NCBI RefSeq assembly: GCF_041261205.1
Contig: NZ_JBGCCH010000026.1
Coordinates: 1-64,000 of the forward strand
Source: Catenulispora sp. MAP5-51
Lineage (GTDB): Bacteria; Actinomycetota; Actinomycetes; Streptomycetales; Catenulisporaceae
Direction: 5' to 3'
DNA length: 64,000 nucleotides
In this document: one piece after another, positions 26,345 through 35,641 of the stretch
Layout: every line of letters begins with the position of its first letter
Position numbering within the stretch: position 1 is the first letter of the stretch
The notes under the pieces: generated by a model
The model's input: the letters and a program-made list of their open reading frames with translations, nothing else
Told to the model about the DNA's origin: nothing
Database searches by the model: none
Made by a program: the position numbers and the translations under genes

Positions 26345-26372
26345 CAACGCGTCGCGGCGTACGTTTTGTTCC
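26345..26372 (-). promoter_or_regulatory. sigma-R/SigH-type promoter of rbpA
   Basis: Reading on the minus strand, GGAACA (26372-26367) is followed after exactly 18 nt by GTTG (26348-26345), matching the GGAAT/C-N18-GTT promoter of thiol-stress sigma factors. It lies 33 nt before the rbpA start codon. The Streptomyces rbpA is known to be a sigma-R target. Confidence 0.8.
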
Positions 26373-26536
26373 GGGCCGGGGCCGGTCGGCGCGGGCGGGT
26401 GTGCCAGCCAGAGCCTCCCACGGATGGGTTCCACCGGGCAAAAACGGGCAAACGTCTTTAGTCGCTTCATAGGAGTAGTGCGACGTGGGCTTTGTCACAC
26501 TGCGTGATGGTGACCTGGGGAGGAGGGCCTGGCGGG

Positions 26537-28048
26537 CTACAGACGTTCGGGGACCGGGTTGCCGGCGGTGCGGATGGCGGTGCGCAGATCGGTGCGCGCC
26601 AGCAGCACCAGCCCCACCACGAAGAACACCACCAGCGAGATGATCGCCAGCCGGTAGGACCCGGTGAACTGGATCGCCAGCGCCACGGTCAGCGAGCCGA
26701 TCCAGGCCACGCCGTTCTGGCTGACCTCGTACAGCCCGAAGTACTCGCTCTCCTGCCCGGCCGGGATGATCTGCGCGAACAGCGAGCGCGACAGCGCCTG
26801 CGTCCCGCCGAGCACCAGGCCGATCGCGCAGCCCAGGACGTAGAACTGCCAGGCGGCGTGCTTGGTCATCACGAAGGCCGCGGCCAGCAGCACGATCCAG
26901 GCCAGCAGCGAGCCGCTGATGGTCCGCCGGGTCCCGTGCCGCGCGGCCAGCCGCCCCATCCACAGCGCCCCGCCGAAGGCCACGAACTGCACCACCAGGA
27001 TGGCGCTGGCCATCACGGACTGGCCCAGGTCCAGCTGCTTGGTGCCGTAGGTGGAGGCGAAGGAGATGACGGTCTGCACGCCCTCGTTGTAGGCCATGTA
27101 GGCGAGCAGGAACAGCAGCGCGTTGCGGTTGCGCGACAGTGCCGCCAGGGTCCGGCCGAGCTGGCGGTAGCCGGTCCCGGAGTCCGGGCCTGCTCCTTCC
27201 TGGCGCCGGTCCCGCGGGAGCCGCGAGGTGCCGGCGGTCAGCCGCCGGATCCCGGCGGTGCCGAAGACCAGCCACCACAGGCCGGCCGAGGCCAGCGCGA
27301 CACGCGCGGCGTGCCCCTCGGACAGGCCCAGTGCGCTGTGCGCGGTGTAGATCGCCAGGTTCACGGTCAGCAGCACGGCGCCGCCGAGATAGCCCACGGC
27401 CCAGCCCTTGGAGCTGATCGCGTCGCGCTCGTCGGGCTCGGCCAGCGTCGGCAGGTAGCCGTTGGCCAGCACATTGGCGGTGGAGTAGCCCAGCGAAGCG
27501 GCCAGGAACAGCGCGCCGCCCCACAGGTAGGCGCCGCCGGTGACGGTGTAGAAGAGCAGGGTCGCGACGACACCCAGGCCCATCGCCCCGGCCAGCAGCC
27601 CGCGCGTGCGCCCGCTGCGGTCGGCGGCGGCGCCGACCAGCGGCAGGACCGCGGCCTGCAGGAGCGCGGCGGCGGTGACGGCGAAGGGGTAGAAGGACTC
27701 GGCCCGCACGCTCAGGCCCGCCAGGTGCAGGTAGTGGTTGTCGCCGCCGGCGGCGTTGCGCGCGATGTCGGTGAGGTAGGGCCCGAGGAAGACGGCGGTG
27801 ACGGTGGTGGGGAAGGCGTGGGCGCCCCAGGCGTAGCGGTACCAGCCTTTGCGGCGGGAGAGCTGGGCCGGGTCGGCGGGTGGTTCTGTGGGTTCGGCGG
27901 CGGGTTCGGCTATGTCCGGCGCCTGCGTGGTCGGCTCAGCGAAAACCGCGGCACCACCCCCGGCCGCGAGTGGGCCCACGGAGCCCAGCGTGGAGGAGAC
28001 CCCGGCGCCGTCGGCGGTGAACGCGTCGGCGGTGTCGTCGATCGGCAT
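26537..28048 (-). CDS. MFS transporter of the UMF1 (Atg22-like) family
   Basis: A 503-residue membrane protein with about twelve helices after a roughly 65-residue Ala/Pro/Glu-rich cytoplasmic N-terminus. The start of the transport domain (KGWYRYAWGAHAFPTTVTAVFLGPYLT) and the GAAADRSGRTR loop are typical of the UMF1 group. The substrate is unknown; export of metabolites such as amino acids has been proposed for relatives. Its first base overlaps the last base of the GDPD stop (TGATG), so the two form an operon. Confidence 0.88.
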   Translation of the reverse strand: MPIDDTADAFTADGAGVSSTLGSVGPLAAGGGAAVFAEPTTQAPDIAEPAAEPTEPPADPAQLSRRKGWYRYAWGAHAFPTTVTAVFLGPYLTDIARNAAGGDNHYLHLAGLSVRAESFYPFAVTAAALLQAAVLPLVGAAADRSGRTRGLLAGAMGLGVVATLLFYTVTGGAYLWGGALFLAASLGYSTANVLANGYLPTLAEPDERDAISSKGWAVGYLGGAVLLTVNLAIYTAHSALGLSEGHAARVALASAGLWWLVFGTAGIRRLTAGTSRLPRDRRQEGAGPDSGTGYRQLGRTLAALSRNRNALLFLLAYMAYNEGVQTVISFASTYGTKQLDLGQSVMASAILVVQFVAFGGALWMGRLAARHGTRRTISGSLLAWIVLLAAAFVMTKHAAWQFYVLGCAIGLVLGGTQALSRSLFAQIIPAGQESEYFGLYEVSQNGVAWIGSLTVALAIQFTGSYRLAIISLVVFFVVGLVLLARTDLRTAIRTAGNPVPERL

Positions 28049-28842
28049 CAGGACCAGGTCCCTCGTTTCGTCAGCACGGTTTTGAGCGTGTCCAGCCGGT
28101 CGGTCATGATGCCGTCCGCGCCCAGGTCGAGCAACCGTTCCATGTCAGCGGCCTCGTTGATCGTCCACACGTGCACCGGCAGCCCGGCGGTGCGGGCGGC
28201 GGCCAGCAGCCGGTCGTCGACCACGACGATGCGCCCGAGGGCCGGCGGCAGCTGCAGGCACGCGGCGTCCAGCGGCGGCAGCAGGTCCGCCTCCGGGACT
28301 TCACCGGGCTTGAGACGGCGCGAGGCCCGCCAGAACCGGAACGCCTCGCGCGGCCCGGCGCTCGTGCACAGCGCGGGCCCGAACGCGGCGCGCATCGCGG
28401 CCAGGCGGGTGTCGGAGAAGGAGCTGATGCAGACCCGGTCCACCGCGTTCATGTGGCGCAGCAGGACGGTCAGCGGGCCGATCGTGTTCGGCTCCTTGAC
28501 GTCGATGTTGAACCGCGCGTCGGGGAAGGCCTCCAGCAGGTCGGCCATCGTCGGGATCGGCTCGTCGCCGATGCGCGCCTGGGCCACCTCGGCGGCGGTC
28601 AGCACCCGGATGCGGCCCTTGGCGTCCGTGACGCGCTGCAGGCGCCGGTCGTGGAAGGCCAGCAGCACGCCGTCGGACGTGGCGTGCACGTCCGTCTCCA
28701 GGTACCGGTAGCCGGTGTCGACGGCGATCTTGAACGCGGACAGCGTGTTCTCGCCGGCCGGACCGTCGGCGCCGCCCCGGTGGGCGAACGCGATGGGGCC
28801 GGGGTGGTCGAGGAACGCGTGGCGGGCGGTGCGGGCGGACAT
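28048..28842 (-). CDS. glycerophosphodiester phosphodiesterase family protein
   Basis: A 264-residue GDPD TIM barrel. The signature AFAHRGGADGPAGENTLSAF, the metal/catalytic YLETDVHATSDGVLLAFHD and the later FNIDVKEP are intact. It hydrolyses glycerophosphodiesters to glycerol-3-phosphate and alcohol; no signal peptide is seen, so it is cytoplasmic. GATACT (28855-28850 on the minus strand) ends 7 nt before the ATG, so translation is probably leaderless. It is the first gene of an operon with the UMF1 transporter. Confidence 0.92.
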   Translation of the reverse strand: MSARTARHAFLDHPGPIAFAHRGGADGPAGENTLSAFKIAVDTGYRYLETDVHATSDGVLLAFHDRRLQRVTDAKGRIRVLTAAEVAQARIGDEPIPTMADLLEAFPDARFNIDVKEPNTIGPLTVLLRHMNAVDRVCISSFSDTRLAAMRAAFGPALCTSAGPREAFRFWRASRRLKPGEVPEADLLPPLDAACLQLPPALGRIVVVDDRLLAAARTAGLPVHVWTINEAADMERLLDLGADGIMTDRLDTLKTVLTKRGTWS

Positions 28843-29006
28843 GGGCGCAAGTATCCCAAGCGCCGGGTCACAACTTCATCAAAGTGCGCGTGGCGGCATG
28901 CGCGGCAGGCCGGCAGTCCATACTCTGATGCGATCGCAGCCCGGGGGGAGCGAGTTTCATGGTTTGCTGAGGGCGCGATGGCGCGAGCGAGCGTGGGGAG
29001 TGCGGG

Positions 29007-30953
29007 TTGAGTACGGCGGGCCGGACGGCGGACGATGCTGAGTCGGCCGGGGGCGACGACGCCGACCTGGACCCTGCCCCGGAGCAGGACTCGGAGCAGG
29101 CCGGCGGGGGCGGGCGGTTACGCCGTGCCTCGGACATCCTCGGCGAGGTGCTGTTCGGCGGCGGGGCCGGACGTGCGAAACCGGGCGAGGGGCGCCGCTC
29201 CGACCTTGGAGCAGATCCCGATTCCGAAGCAGATCCCGGATACGACCCCGCACCAGGCCCCGAAAAAAGACGCGACCCCGCACCAGGCCCCGGGCCCGCC
29301 CGCCCCGCCCAGTACGTCGCCCCCGCCCCCAGCGTGGCCACCGCCCCGACCGCGCCCCGCCTAACCCCCATCCCCATCCCCATCCCCACCCCCACCTGGT
29401 CCGCCCCGGCCCCGGGCGACGAAGCCACCCGCTACCTGTGCGCCGCCACCCACCTCGACGCCGCCTTCACCCGGCGCGCCCTGAAGGAGTTCGTCTTCGA
29501 CGAGGGCCGCGCCCCGGCCCCGGCGTCCGGCGTCGACGAAGTCCTGGTGCTGCGCCACGCGCTGGCCGCGCGCACCCGCCGCCTGCACCGGGACATGGCG
29601 CTGGTCGCCCTGATCGGCGTCGCGCTGCTGGTGTCGGTGTGGACCGTCGCGGCGTGGCTGGTGTGGGGCGCCGGGCTGCGGCTGCTGCTGGCCGGCGCCG
29701 GGCGTGGCGTGCCGGGCGACGGCCAGACCGGCCGCCCCGAGGACTGGGCCGGCTCCGGCTCGGGGCCCGCCGACGCCCTGCGGCCGCCGCAGACCGGCCC
29801 CGCGCCGGCCGGGCGGGTCGCGACGCCCTCGTTCGCCCCGCTGGCCCGCTTCGTGGCGCTGGTGTGGGGCGTGGCCGGCGCGGGCGCGATCGCCTCGGCG
29901 GCGGGCCTGGCGCACCCCTTCGGTCTGCGCGTCCCGGCGCGCTTCCACGACGCCGGCCCCGGCGCGCCGTGGGTGGCCTGGCTGTTCGTCCCGCTGGCCG
30001 GGGCCCTGACCGCGTGGCTGATCGTGCTGGCCGAGCGGCTGGCGGCCCGCCACGTGCTGGTCGACAAGCTGCGCCGGGACCGCTTCGGCACACACCGCTG
30101 GATCACCACCGAGACGGTCTGGGCCCGCCGCGCGCTGGCCGAACTCGCCGCGCGCGCCCCCAGCGAGCGCCAGGTCCTGGCCGACCCCGCGCGCCCCTTC
30201 GCCGGCTCGGGCCGCCAGGTCCTGCGCCGCCGCTGGCTGCTGGAGACCGGCCCGATCCGCTACGACGTCGAGGACCTGGTCGAGCGCGTGACCGAGGCGC
30301 TGGCCGCCGGCGTGCCGGGCCTGGGCCCGGAGGGGCTGCTGGACAAGGTGGCCTGGGACGACTTCGTGGTCGCCACCGGCCCGGTCCTGGCCGTCGGCCA
30401 GACCACCGACGCCTCCCTGCGCCTGCTGCCCTCGCCCCGCAACACCGCCGGGCCCCGGGTCTTCCGCCGCTTCCGCATCGCGGCGGACCCGGCCGAGACC
30501 GTGGTGACGGTCTACCTGTCCGGCTCGGCCGCCCCGGGCCTGGCCCTGATCGAGATCCACGGCCTGGTCCTGGAGCCGGTGGCAGCGGCCTACCGGGGCG
30601 TGGACCGCCTGCCGGGCCTGGGAGTCGCGGCGGCCCTGGTCGAGGGCTGGCACGCCGCCGCCTCGGCCCCGCGCCTGCTGTTCGCCGCCCCGCACGCCGC
30701 CGCCGGCGCGGCCGCCGACCCCTGGCGCTGGCGCCACCGCCGCGCGGTCCTGGACCGCGCCGCCGCCCGCGGCCTGCCGGCGGCCGACGGCGCCCGCACG
30801 TCGCTGCGCGAACTCGGCGTCGCCGGCGGCCGCAGCGGCCCCCACGGCCCGCTGGTGGACCGCGAGGGCGCCCCGTTCGCCCGCGAGGACGCCAACCTGG
30901 CGCTGGCGGTGGTGGAGCGACGGGTGCGCGAGGCGCTGCGGCCGCTGCTGTAG
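29007..30953 (+). CDS. uncharacterised multi-pass membrane protein
   Basis: A 648-residue protein. The first 140 residues are acidic and low-complexity with Asp/Pro and Pro-Ile repeats. A soluble helical segment (EATRYLCAATHLDAAFTRRA) follows, then about three membrane helices (residues near 195-230, 285-310 and 325-350) and a long C-terminal soluble region of 280 residues. Similar hypothetical proteins occur in Streptomyces; no catalytic motif was recognised. The TTG at 29007 follows GGGGAG by 6 nt. Confidence 0.72.
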   Translation: MSTAGRTADDAESAGGDDADLDPAPEQDSEQAGGGGRLRRASDILGEVLFGGGAGRAKPGEGRRSDLGADPDSEADPGYDPAPGPEKRRDPAPGPGPARPAQYVAPAPSVATAPTAPRLTPIPIPIPTPTWSAPAPGDEATRYLCAATHLDAAFTRRALKEFVFDEGRAPAPASGVDEVLVLRHALAARTRRLHRDMALVALIGVALLVSVWTVAAWLVWGAGLRLLLAGAGRGVPGDGQTGRPEDWAGSGSGPADALRPPQTGPAPAGRVATPSFAPLARFVALVWGVAGAGAIASAAGLAHPFGLRVPARFHDAGPGAPWVAWLFVPLAGALTAWLIVLAERLAARHVLVDKLRRDRFGTHRWITTETVWARRALAELAARAPSERQVLADPARPFAGSGRQVLRRRWLLETGPIRYDVEDLVERVTEALAAGVPGLGPEGLLDKVAWDDFVVATGPVLAVGQTTDASLRLLPSPRNTAGPRVFRRFRIAADPAETVVTVYLSGSAAPGLALIEIHGLVLEPVAAAYRGVDRLPGLGVAAALVEGWHAAASAPRLLFAAPHAAAGAAADPWRWRHRRAVLDRAAARGLPAADGARTSLRELGVAGGRSGPHGPLVDREGAPFAREDANLALAVVERRVREALRPLL

Positions 30954-30975
30954 GGCGGTCGGACGCGGGTCGGGT

Positions 30976-31008
30976 GCCGGTCGCACGCCGGTCGCACGCC
31001 GGTCGCAC
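30976..31008 (+). repeat. 11-bp tandem repeat, three copies
   Basis: gccggtcgcac is repeated exactly three times in the gap between two plus-strand genes, just upstream of the leaderless promoter of the 53-residue protein. Confidence 0.85.
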
Positions 31009-31039
31009 AGTCGCGCGGGCCTCAGCTAGCCTGCCGGAC

Positions 31040-31201
31040 ATGGAGTTCCTCACCCGGCTTCGCAGGGCGCTGCGCGCGGCCAAGGCGCCGCTGTACACGG
31101 ACCTGGGTACGACGGTCGCCGAGGCCGCCTCGACCGTCTCGATCGCGAGCGGGATCAGCGGGGGAGCGCCGCTGCCGAAGGAGAAGCAGCCGCGGGATTA
31201 A
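31040..31201 (+). CDS. small protein of 53 residues, unknown function
   Basis: A basic amphipathic N-terminus (MEFLTRLRRALRAAKAPLY) is followed by an Ala/Ser/Gly-rich segment and a charged tail. There is no signal peptide or cysteine. Support for a real gene is the promoter geometry, TAGCCT (31027-31032) ending 7 nt before the ATG, and the in-frame codon bias. It ends 16 bp before the stop of the convergent SpoIIE-type gene. Confidence 0.55.
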   Translation: MEFLTRLRRALRAAKAPLYTDLGTTVAEAASTVSIASGISGGAPLPKEKQPRD

Positions 31202-31217
31202 GGGCTCCGCCCCAGCC

Positions 31218-34046
31218 TCACATCTCCGCCGACTCGCTCATCTCCGCCCACACGATCTTCCCGTGCTCCGTGGGCCGCACCCCCCACCGCCGCGACAGCT
31301 GCGCGACTATCAGCAGTCCGCGGTGCCGTTCGTCCATGTGCTGCGTCACCGCCGGGCGCGGGATGCGGCCGTCGGCGTCGGCGACCTCCACCATCAGGCG
31401 GCCCGGGTGGGAGCGCAGGGCCAGTTGGCTGGTGGTCGCGGCGTGCTGGGTGGCGTTGGTGACCAGTTCGGTCACCACCGAGAGCACGTCGTCGGTCAGG
31501 TGCTCCAGTTCCCACTCCTGCAGGGTGGTCGTCACGAACCGGCGGGCCGCGCGCGCGGCCATCGGGTCCGGGTCCAGGTCCAGGGCCGCCTTGCGGATGC
31601 GGGTCTGCCGGGTGCGGACCATCAGCAGGGCCACGTCGTCGTGCTCGTCGCCGGAGAGCATCGCGTGCAGCAGGCGGTCGCAGGTGCGCTGGACGGTCTC
31701 CGCGCCCAGCGGGGCCGAGGTGCCCAGGGGGCCGTCCTCGGGCCGGACCAGTTCGGTGGCCAGGCGGTTCAGGCGCTCGGTCAGCGGTGCGTTGTGGCAC
31801 TCCACCAGGCCGTCGGTGTACAGCAGCAGCCTGCTGCCGCCGCCCAGGGGCTGGACCTTCTCGTCGAAGACCGCCTCCTCGATGCCCAGCGGCATCCCGA
31901 GGTCGTCCTCCAGCAGGTGCGCGGTGCCGGCCGGGGTGATCAGCGCCGGGGGCATGTGGCCGGCGCTGGCCCAGGTCAGCACCTCCTCGGCCGGGTCGTA
32001 GACCGCGTACACGCAGGTCGCGATCTGCTCGGTGACCCCGTCGTCGACCGGTCCCAGGGCCCCGATCCCGGCCGGGTGCGTGCCGGAGGCACTCAGGGCG
32101 CTGATCGCCGCCGAGCTGCTCGCCGCCGAGGCCGGCATCGTGCAGACCAGGCGGTTCAGCAGGTGCATGATCTGCCCCGGCGGCAGGTCCATCACCGCGT
32201 AGGCGCGCACCGCCGTGCGCAGCTGCCCCATGATCGCCGCGGCCTTGATGCCGCGTCCCATCACGTCGCCGATGACCAGTGCCACCCGGCCGCCGGCCAG
32301 CGGGATCACGTCGAACCAGTCGCCGCCGACCTGCGTGCCCTGCGCGCCGGGCAGGTAGGTGAACGCGATCTCCAGCTCCGCCAGCCGCGGCGGGTAGGCC
32401 GGCAGCAGGGAGTTCTGCAGCTCCACCGCGGTCTCGCGCTCCTGCCGGTACAGCCGCGCGTTGTCCATCGCCGAGGCCGCCTGGCCGGCGATGCCCTTGA
32501 CGATCTGCTCGTCGCGCTCGGTGAACCGGTTCGGCTCGGAGTGGCCGAAGTACATCGAGCCCAGGACCGTGCCGCCGATGGTGGTGATCGGCAGCGCCAG
32601 GAACGACTTCACCGGCGGGTGCCCCGGCGGCAGGCCGTGGAACGGCGCGCGCTGGCCGTAGCGGGGGTCGGCGGCGATGTCGCCGGAGCGGATCGGCGCG
32701 GTGCCCGGGAACGCCGCGCCCACCAGCGAGGTCGGCCGGGGCATCGGCAGGTTCTCGAAGCGCTCGGCCGGGATCGTCCCGGCCAGCGCGAACCGGGTCT
32801 GGGCCTGGCCGTTGGTGGAGGTCAGGGTGTAGAAGCAGGACCCGAACTCGGCGTCGATCGCGGTGGTCGCGGCGTCGGTGGCGAGCTTGGCGATCTTGCG
32901 GGTGTCCAGCTCCCGGTGCAGCGACTGCCCGATCATGTAGAGCGTCTCGACGATCCGCGTTTCCTGCGTCAGCCGCCGCTGCGAGGCCCGCAGCTCGGCC
33001 TCGGCGGCCAGCGTCGCGGCGTTGCCGTCGGCGACCGGCACCGAGGAGGACGACGGAGGCGGCGCGGAGGCCTGCTGCGGCACCAGCGGCGCCGGCGGCC
33101 GGTGTCCGTTCCCTGAGATCTCCGGCGCGGGCGCCGGAGCCGGGACGCCGTTCCCGGACGGCGCCGAGGCGCTCACGCCGTTGCCGGTGCCGCTGCTCGA
33201 GCCGTTGCCGTTGCGGGCCCCGAACACCTGGTGCCCGGCCGCCGGGGGAGAGGGCGCGAACAGCGGGACGGTCAGCAGCGGGGTCAGCGCCAGCCGGATC
33301 GCCGCGGCCAGCGTCCGGAAGTGCGTCGCGGTCTCGGCCGGGATGCGGACCCGCGAATACAGCAGCGCCGTGTACAGCGAGGTGTTGCGCACCCCGGGCA
33401 GATCCGGGTGGTCCGGCCCGCCGGAGTCCAGCACCGCGCCCAGCGCGATCGCCGAGCGGATCTGGTAGTCGCGCACGAACTCCGGCGTCGGCACGTACGG
33501 GCTGCCCAGCGCCTCGGGGACGTGGAAGACGTCGAACCGGTCCCGCAGCCGCGCCGACAGGCCCGGCGGCTCACCGCCGTGCGGCCGCGCGGCCACCGGG
33601 TCGGGGGTCGGCTGCAGGCCCAGCAGCCGGTCCAGCAGCGCCAGCGCCAGCGGCGCGCGCCGCACCACGTCCGAGGCCGACAGCGGGATCGCCTGGTGGT
33701 CGCGGCTGTTGCGGCGGTCCCCCCAGTGCGGGTGGTCGCCGGAGGTGGCCAGCAGGGTCAGGTACGGCAGGCCGTCGTCCTTGGCCGCCGCGGCCGGGTC
33801 CCGGGTGCCGACGTAGGAGCGCAGGTCGGGGGTGAGGCGGTCCCAGGTGACGGTGTGGAACATCCGGGCCAGCGCGAAGGCCGGGCGGCCGGTCGCGGGG
33901 TCGGTGAAGGCGTGCCGCAGCCACTCCACGATGGCCGCGGAGCCCTCCTCCATGGAGGTGGCCCCGGCGGTGGCGGATCGCAGTTCGCCGGAGGCGACGA
34001 CCATGTCGGTGACCGAGAAACCGGAGAGGTCGAACGCCGACGCCAT
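31218..34046 (-). CDS. SpoIIE-type PP2C phosphatase with GAF and anti-sigma-factor kinase domains
   Basis: A 942-residue signalling protein. In order: an N-terminal sensor-like region of about 330 residues, a low-complexity linker, a GAF domain (about 365-530), a SpoIIE/PP2C phosphatase (GGDWFDVIPLAGGRVALVIGDVMGRG with both metal-binding Asp residues) and a C-terminal HATPase of the RsbW/SpoIIAB type (VVTELVTNATQHA, then HRGLLIVAQLSRRWG). Such proteins control anti-anti-sigma partners by dephosphorylation and phosphorylation. The ATG at 34046 has AGGA 8 nt upstream and begins the conserved FDLSGFSVTDMV segment; one 57 nt upstream is possible. No cognate sigma-factor pair is adjacent. Confidence 0.88.
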   Translation of the reverse strand: MASAFDLSGFSVTDMVVASGELRSATAGATSMEEGSAAIVEWLRHAFTDPATGRPAFALARMFHTVTWDRLTPDLRSYVGTRDPAAAAKDDGLPYLTLLATSGDHPHWGDRRNSRDHQAIPLSASDVVRRAPLALALLDRLLGLQPTPDPVAARPHGGEPPGLSARLRDRFDVFHVPEALGSPYVPTPEFVRDYQIRSAIALGAVLDSGGPDHPDLPGVRNTSLYTALLYSRVRIPAETATHFRTLAAAIRLALTPLLTVPLFAPSPPAAGHQVFGARNGNGSSSGTGNGVSASAPSGNGVPAPAPAPEISGNGHRPPAPLVPQQASAPPPSSSSVPVADGNAATLAAEAELRASQRRLTQETRIVETLYMIGQSLHRELDTRKIAKLATDAATTAIDAEFGSCFYTLTSTNGQAQTRFALAGTIPAERFENLPMPRPTSLVGAAFPGTAPIRSGDIAADPRYGQRAPFHGLPPGHPPVKSFLALPITTIGGTVLGSMYFGHSEPNRFTERDEQIVKGIAGQAASAMDNARLYRQERETAVELQNSLLPAYPPRLAELEIAFTYLPGAQGTQVGGDWFDVIPLAGGRVALVIGDVMGRGIKAAAIMGQLRTAVRAYAVMDLPPGQIMHLLNRLVCTMPASAASSSAAISALSASGTHPAGIGALGPVDDGVTEQIATCVYAVYDPAEEVLTWASAGHMPPALITPAGTAHLLEDDLGMPLGIEEAVFDEKVQPLGGGSRLLLYTDGLVECHNAPLTERLNRLATELVRPEDGPLGTSAPLGAETVQRTCDRLLHAMLSGDEHDDVALLMVRTRQTRIRKAALDLDPDPMAARAARRFVTTTLQEWELEHLTDDVLSVVTELVTNATQHAATTSQLALRSHPGRLMVEVADADGRIPRPAVTQHMDERHRGLLIVAQLSRRWGVRPTEHGKIVWAEMSESAEM

Positions 34047-34314
34047 TCCCGCCGTCCTGTGGGTGGTCCGTGCGGACCCCGGCGGGGGCCCAGACACAAT
34101 CATGCCGACACATCCTCACCGCGCGCCGTGGTTTGCCCCATCCGGCGCGGCGCTTCTGCCCGGTCGAGGGGCCGCCTCACCAGCGGCCCGGCCACGGACG
34201 TTGTTCCCCGTTCCGGCCCGGGCGATAGCCGGTGTCCCCGATCGTGGCATCGGCGCGCGAAGATCGCGGCAATGCCAGGATGTTGACACCCAAACCGGGG
34301 ATGGACGACGTGGC

Positions 34315-34551
34315 GTGCCGGCCTTGACCGCCCCGACGACCCCAACCCCTGCCGCGTCATCCTCCGCTCCCGTCTCAGCCTCCGCACTCGTGCAGTTCAA
34401 GGTAGCCAGTCATCGGGGCGAGGGCTATCGCGCCGACTTGACGATCACCGATACCGGTGCCGCACTGCTGGCCGCGGCGTGGTCGCCGTCATGCCCGCGA
34501 CCTGAGGTTCGGTGTGCTGCGGGCATGCGTGCTCGACGGAGCGCCGCGTGA
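34315..34551 (+). CDS. possible truncated CBM2-like cellulose-binding module
   Basis: A 78-residue frame. After a Thr/Pro/Ala/Ser linker it reads VQFKVASHRGEGYRADLTIT then DTGAALLAAAW, which lines up with the N-terminal half of CBM2 (V-x-Y-x-V...W/R-x-x-G-F-x-A-x-I-T-N-T-G...W). The second half of the module is missing and no signal peptide or good start is visible. It could be the remnant of a secreted glycoside hydrolase or a chance similarity. The remainder of 34047-34700 shows nothing else. Confidence 0.3.
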   Translation: MPALTAPTTPTPAASSSAPVSASALVQFKVASHRGEGYRADLTITDTGAALLAAAWSPSCPRPEVRCAAGMRARRSAA

Positions 34552-34700
34552 GATGCATAACACGGACGCGGTGCCAGGACAATGATTCCGCACCCGGACC
34601 CGGTGTCAAACCACTGACAATCAGGGGCCTGCGCGGGTGCGGCCGCACTGGGAGCGCACAGAAGAGCGCGCAGGAGCGCACAGGCGGCCGCACAGACAGC

Positions 34701-35369
34701 TCAGTGCCGGCCGAGCCCGCCGAGCAGCCCGGTCACGCTCCCGAGCGTGCCCAGGATGCCGTCCAGCAGGCCGCCGATGCCCCCGCCTCCGCCGCCTCCA
34801 TCGCCGCCCCCGGGCTGCGAGGGCGCGTGGGACGGCGGTGTGGTCGGCGGCGCCGGCGATGTGGTGACCGGCGGGTCGGTCGGGGTCTGTGCCGGCTGGC
34901 TGGGCTCGCCGGTCGGCGGGACCGGCGGCCGCGAGCGCAGCACCGGTGCGGGCGTCGAAGGCCCCTGCGTGGGCTGCGGGCTGTTCGGCGCGAAGGTCAG
35001 CGCCGGGGCCGTGGGAGCCGCGTGAGTGGGTTCGTACTGTATGCGCGTATCGGTCCCGTCCCCGTCCGCGCCGCCCGAGGGCGCCGACGAATCCGTCGCG
35101 CTCGGCGCCGCCGGCGCGGGCGTCAGGGCGGTCGTCGCCACGGTGCTGCCGACCACCGCCACGGCCGGGTCGGCGCCGACGCCGCCGCCGGAGGACGCCC
35201 CCGGCTGCGACGGCGCGCTCTGGGCGGACGTCCCGGCCGCGGCGGGGGTGCCCGCCCCGGTGTGGAGCACGGTGGCCACGGCGGTCACCGCCCCGATGCC
35301 CGCGGCGCCGCCCAGCAGCGTCTCAGCGGTCTTGCGTATCGGGCCGGGTTTCCTGTGCCGGGTAGCCAC
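34701..35369 (-). CDS. single-pass membrane/secreted protein with Pro/Ser/Thr-rich linker
   Basis: A 222-residue protein: a basic N-terminus, one hydrophobic segment (LLGGAAGIGAVTAVATVL) acting as signal anchor, about 130 residues of Ala/Pro/Ser/Thr linker, and a glycine run leading into a short hydrophobic amphipathic tail (GGLLDGILGTLGSVTGLL). The GTG at 35369 has GGGGAGG 9 nt upstream and is preferred to an ATG at 35387. The layout suggests a wall-spanning stalk with a membrane- or partner-binding tip; no family is recognised. Confidence 0.65.
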   Translation of the reverse strand: MATRHRKPGPIRKTAETLLGGAAGIGAVTAVATVLHTGAGTPAAAGTSAQSAPSQPGASSGGGVGADPAVAVVGSTVATTALTPAPAAPSATDSSAPSGGADGDGTDTRIQYEPTHAAPTAPALTFAPNSPQPTQGPSTPAPVLRSRPPVPPTGEPSQPAQTPTDPPVTTSPAPPTTPPSHAPSQPGGGDGGGGGGGIGGLLDGILGTLGSVTGLLGGLGRH

Positions 35370-35519
35370 GCGTACCCACCTCCCCATTTTCTCCCCATTT
35401 GCGCCGCACCCTCCTGGGCTGCGGACCTGACGGTCAGTGTGTTGCCCACAGCGGTGAGTATGCGGTGCCCGAACCCTGCGTTCCCCCGAAAGAGGGACCA
35501 AAAGACCTCGGAAAGTCCG

Positions 35520-35552
35520 GGTCCGGCCGCCGCCGCATGGCGGGGCCGGACC
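35520..35552. terminator. hairpin downstream of the chaplin gene
   Basis: GGTCCGGCC (35520-35528) pairs with 35544-35552, and an inner CCGCC/GGCGG extends the stem with a GCAT loop. On the minus strand it lies about 90 nt after the chaplin stop. Confidence 0.6.
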
Positions 35553-35641
35553 GGGAGGTGGTGCGGGGGTGTTCGGGAGGTGTTCAGCAGTGTTCAGTCA
35601 TGACCGGTTCTGATCGGGTGTTCGACCAGGGTGTTCGACCG

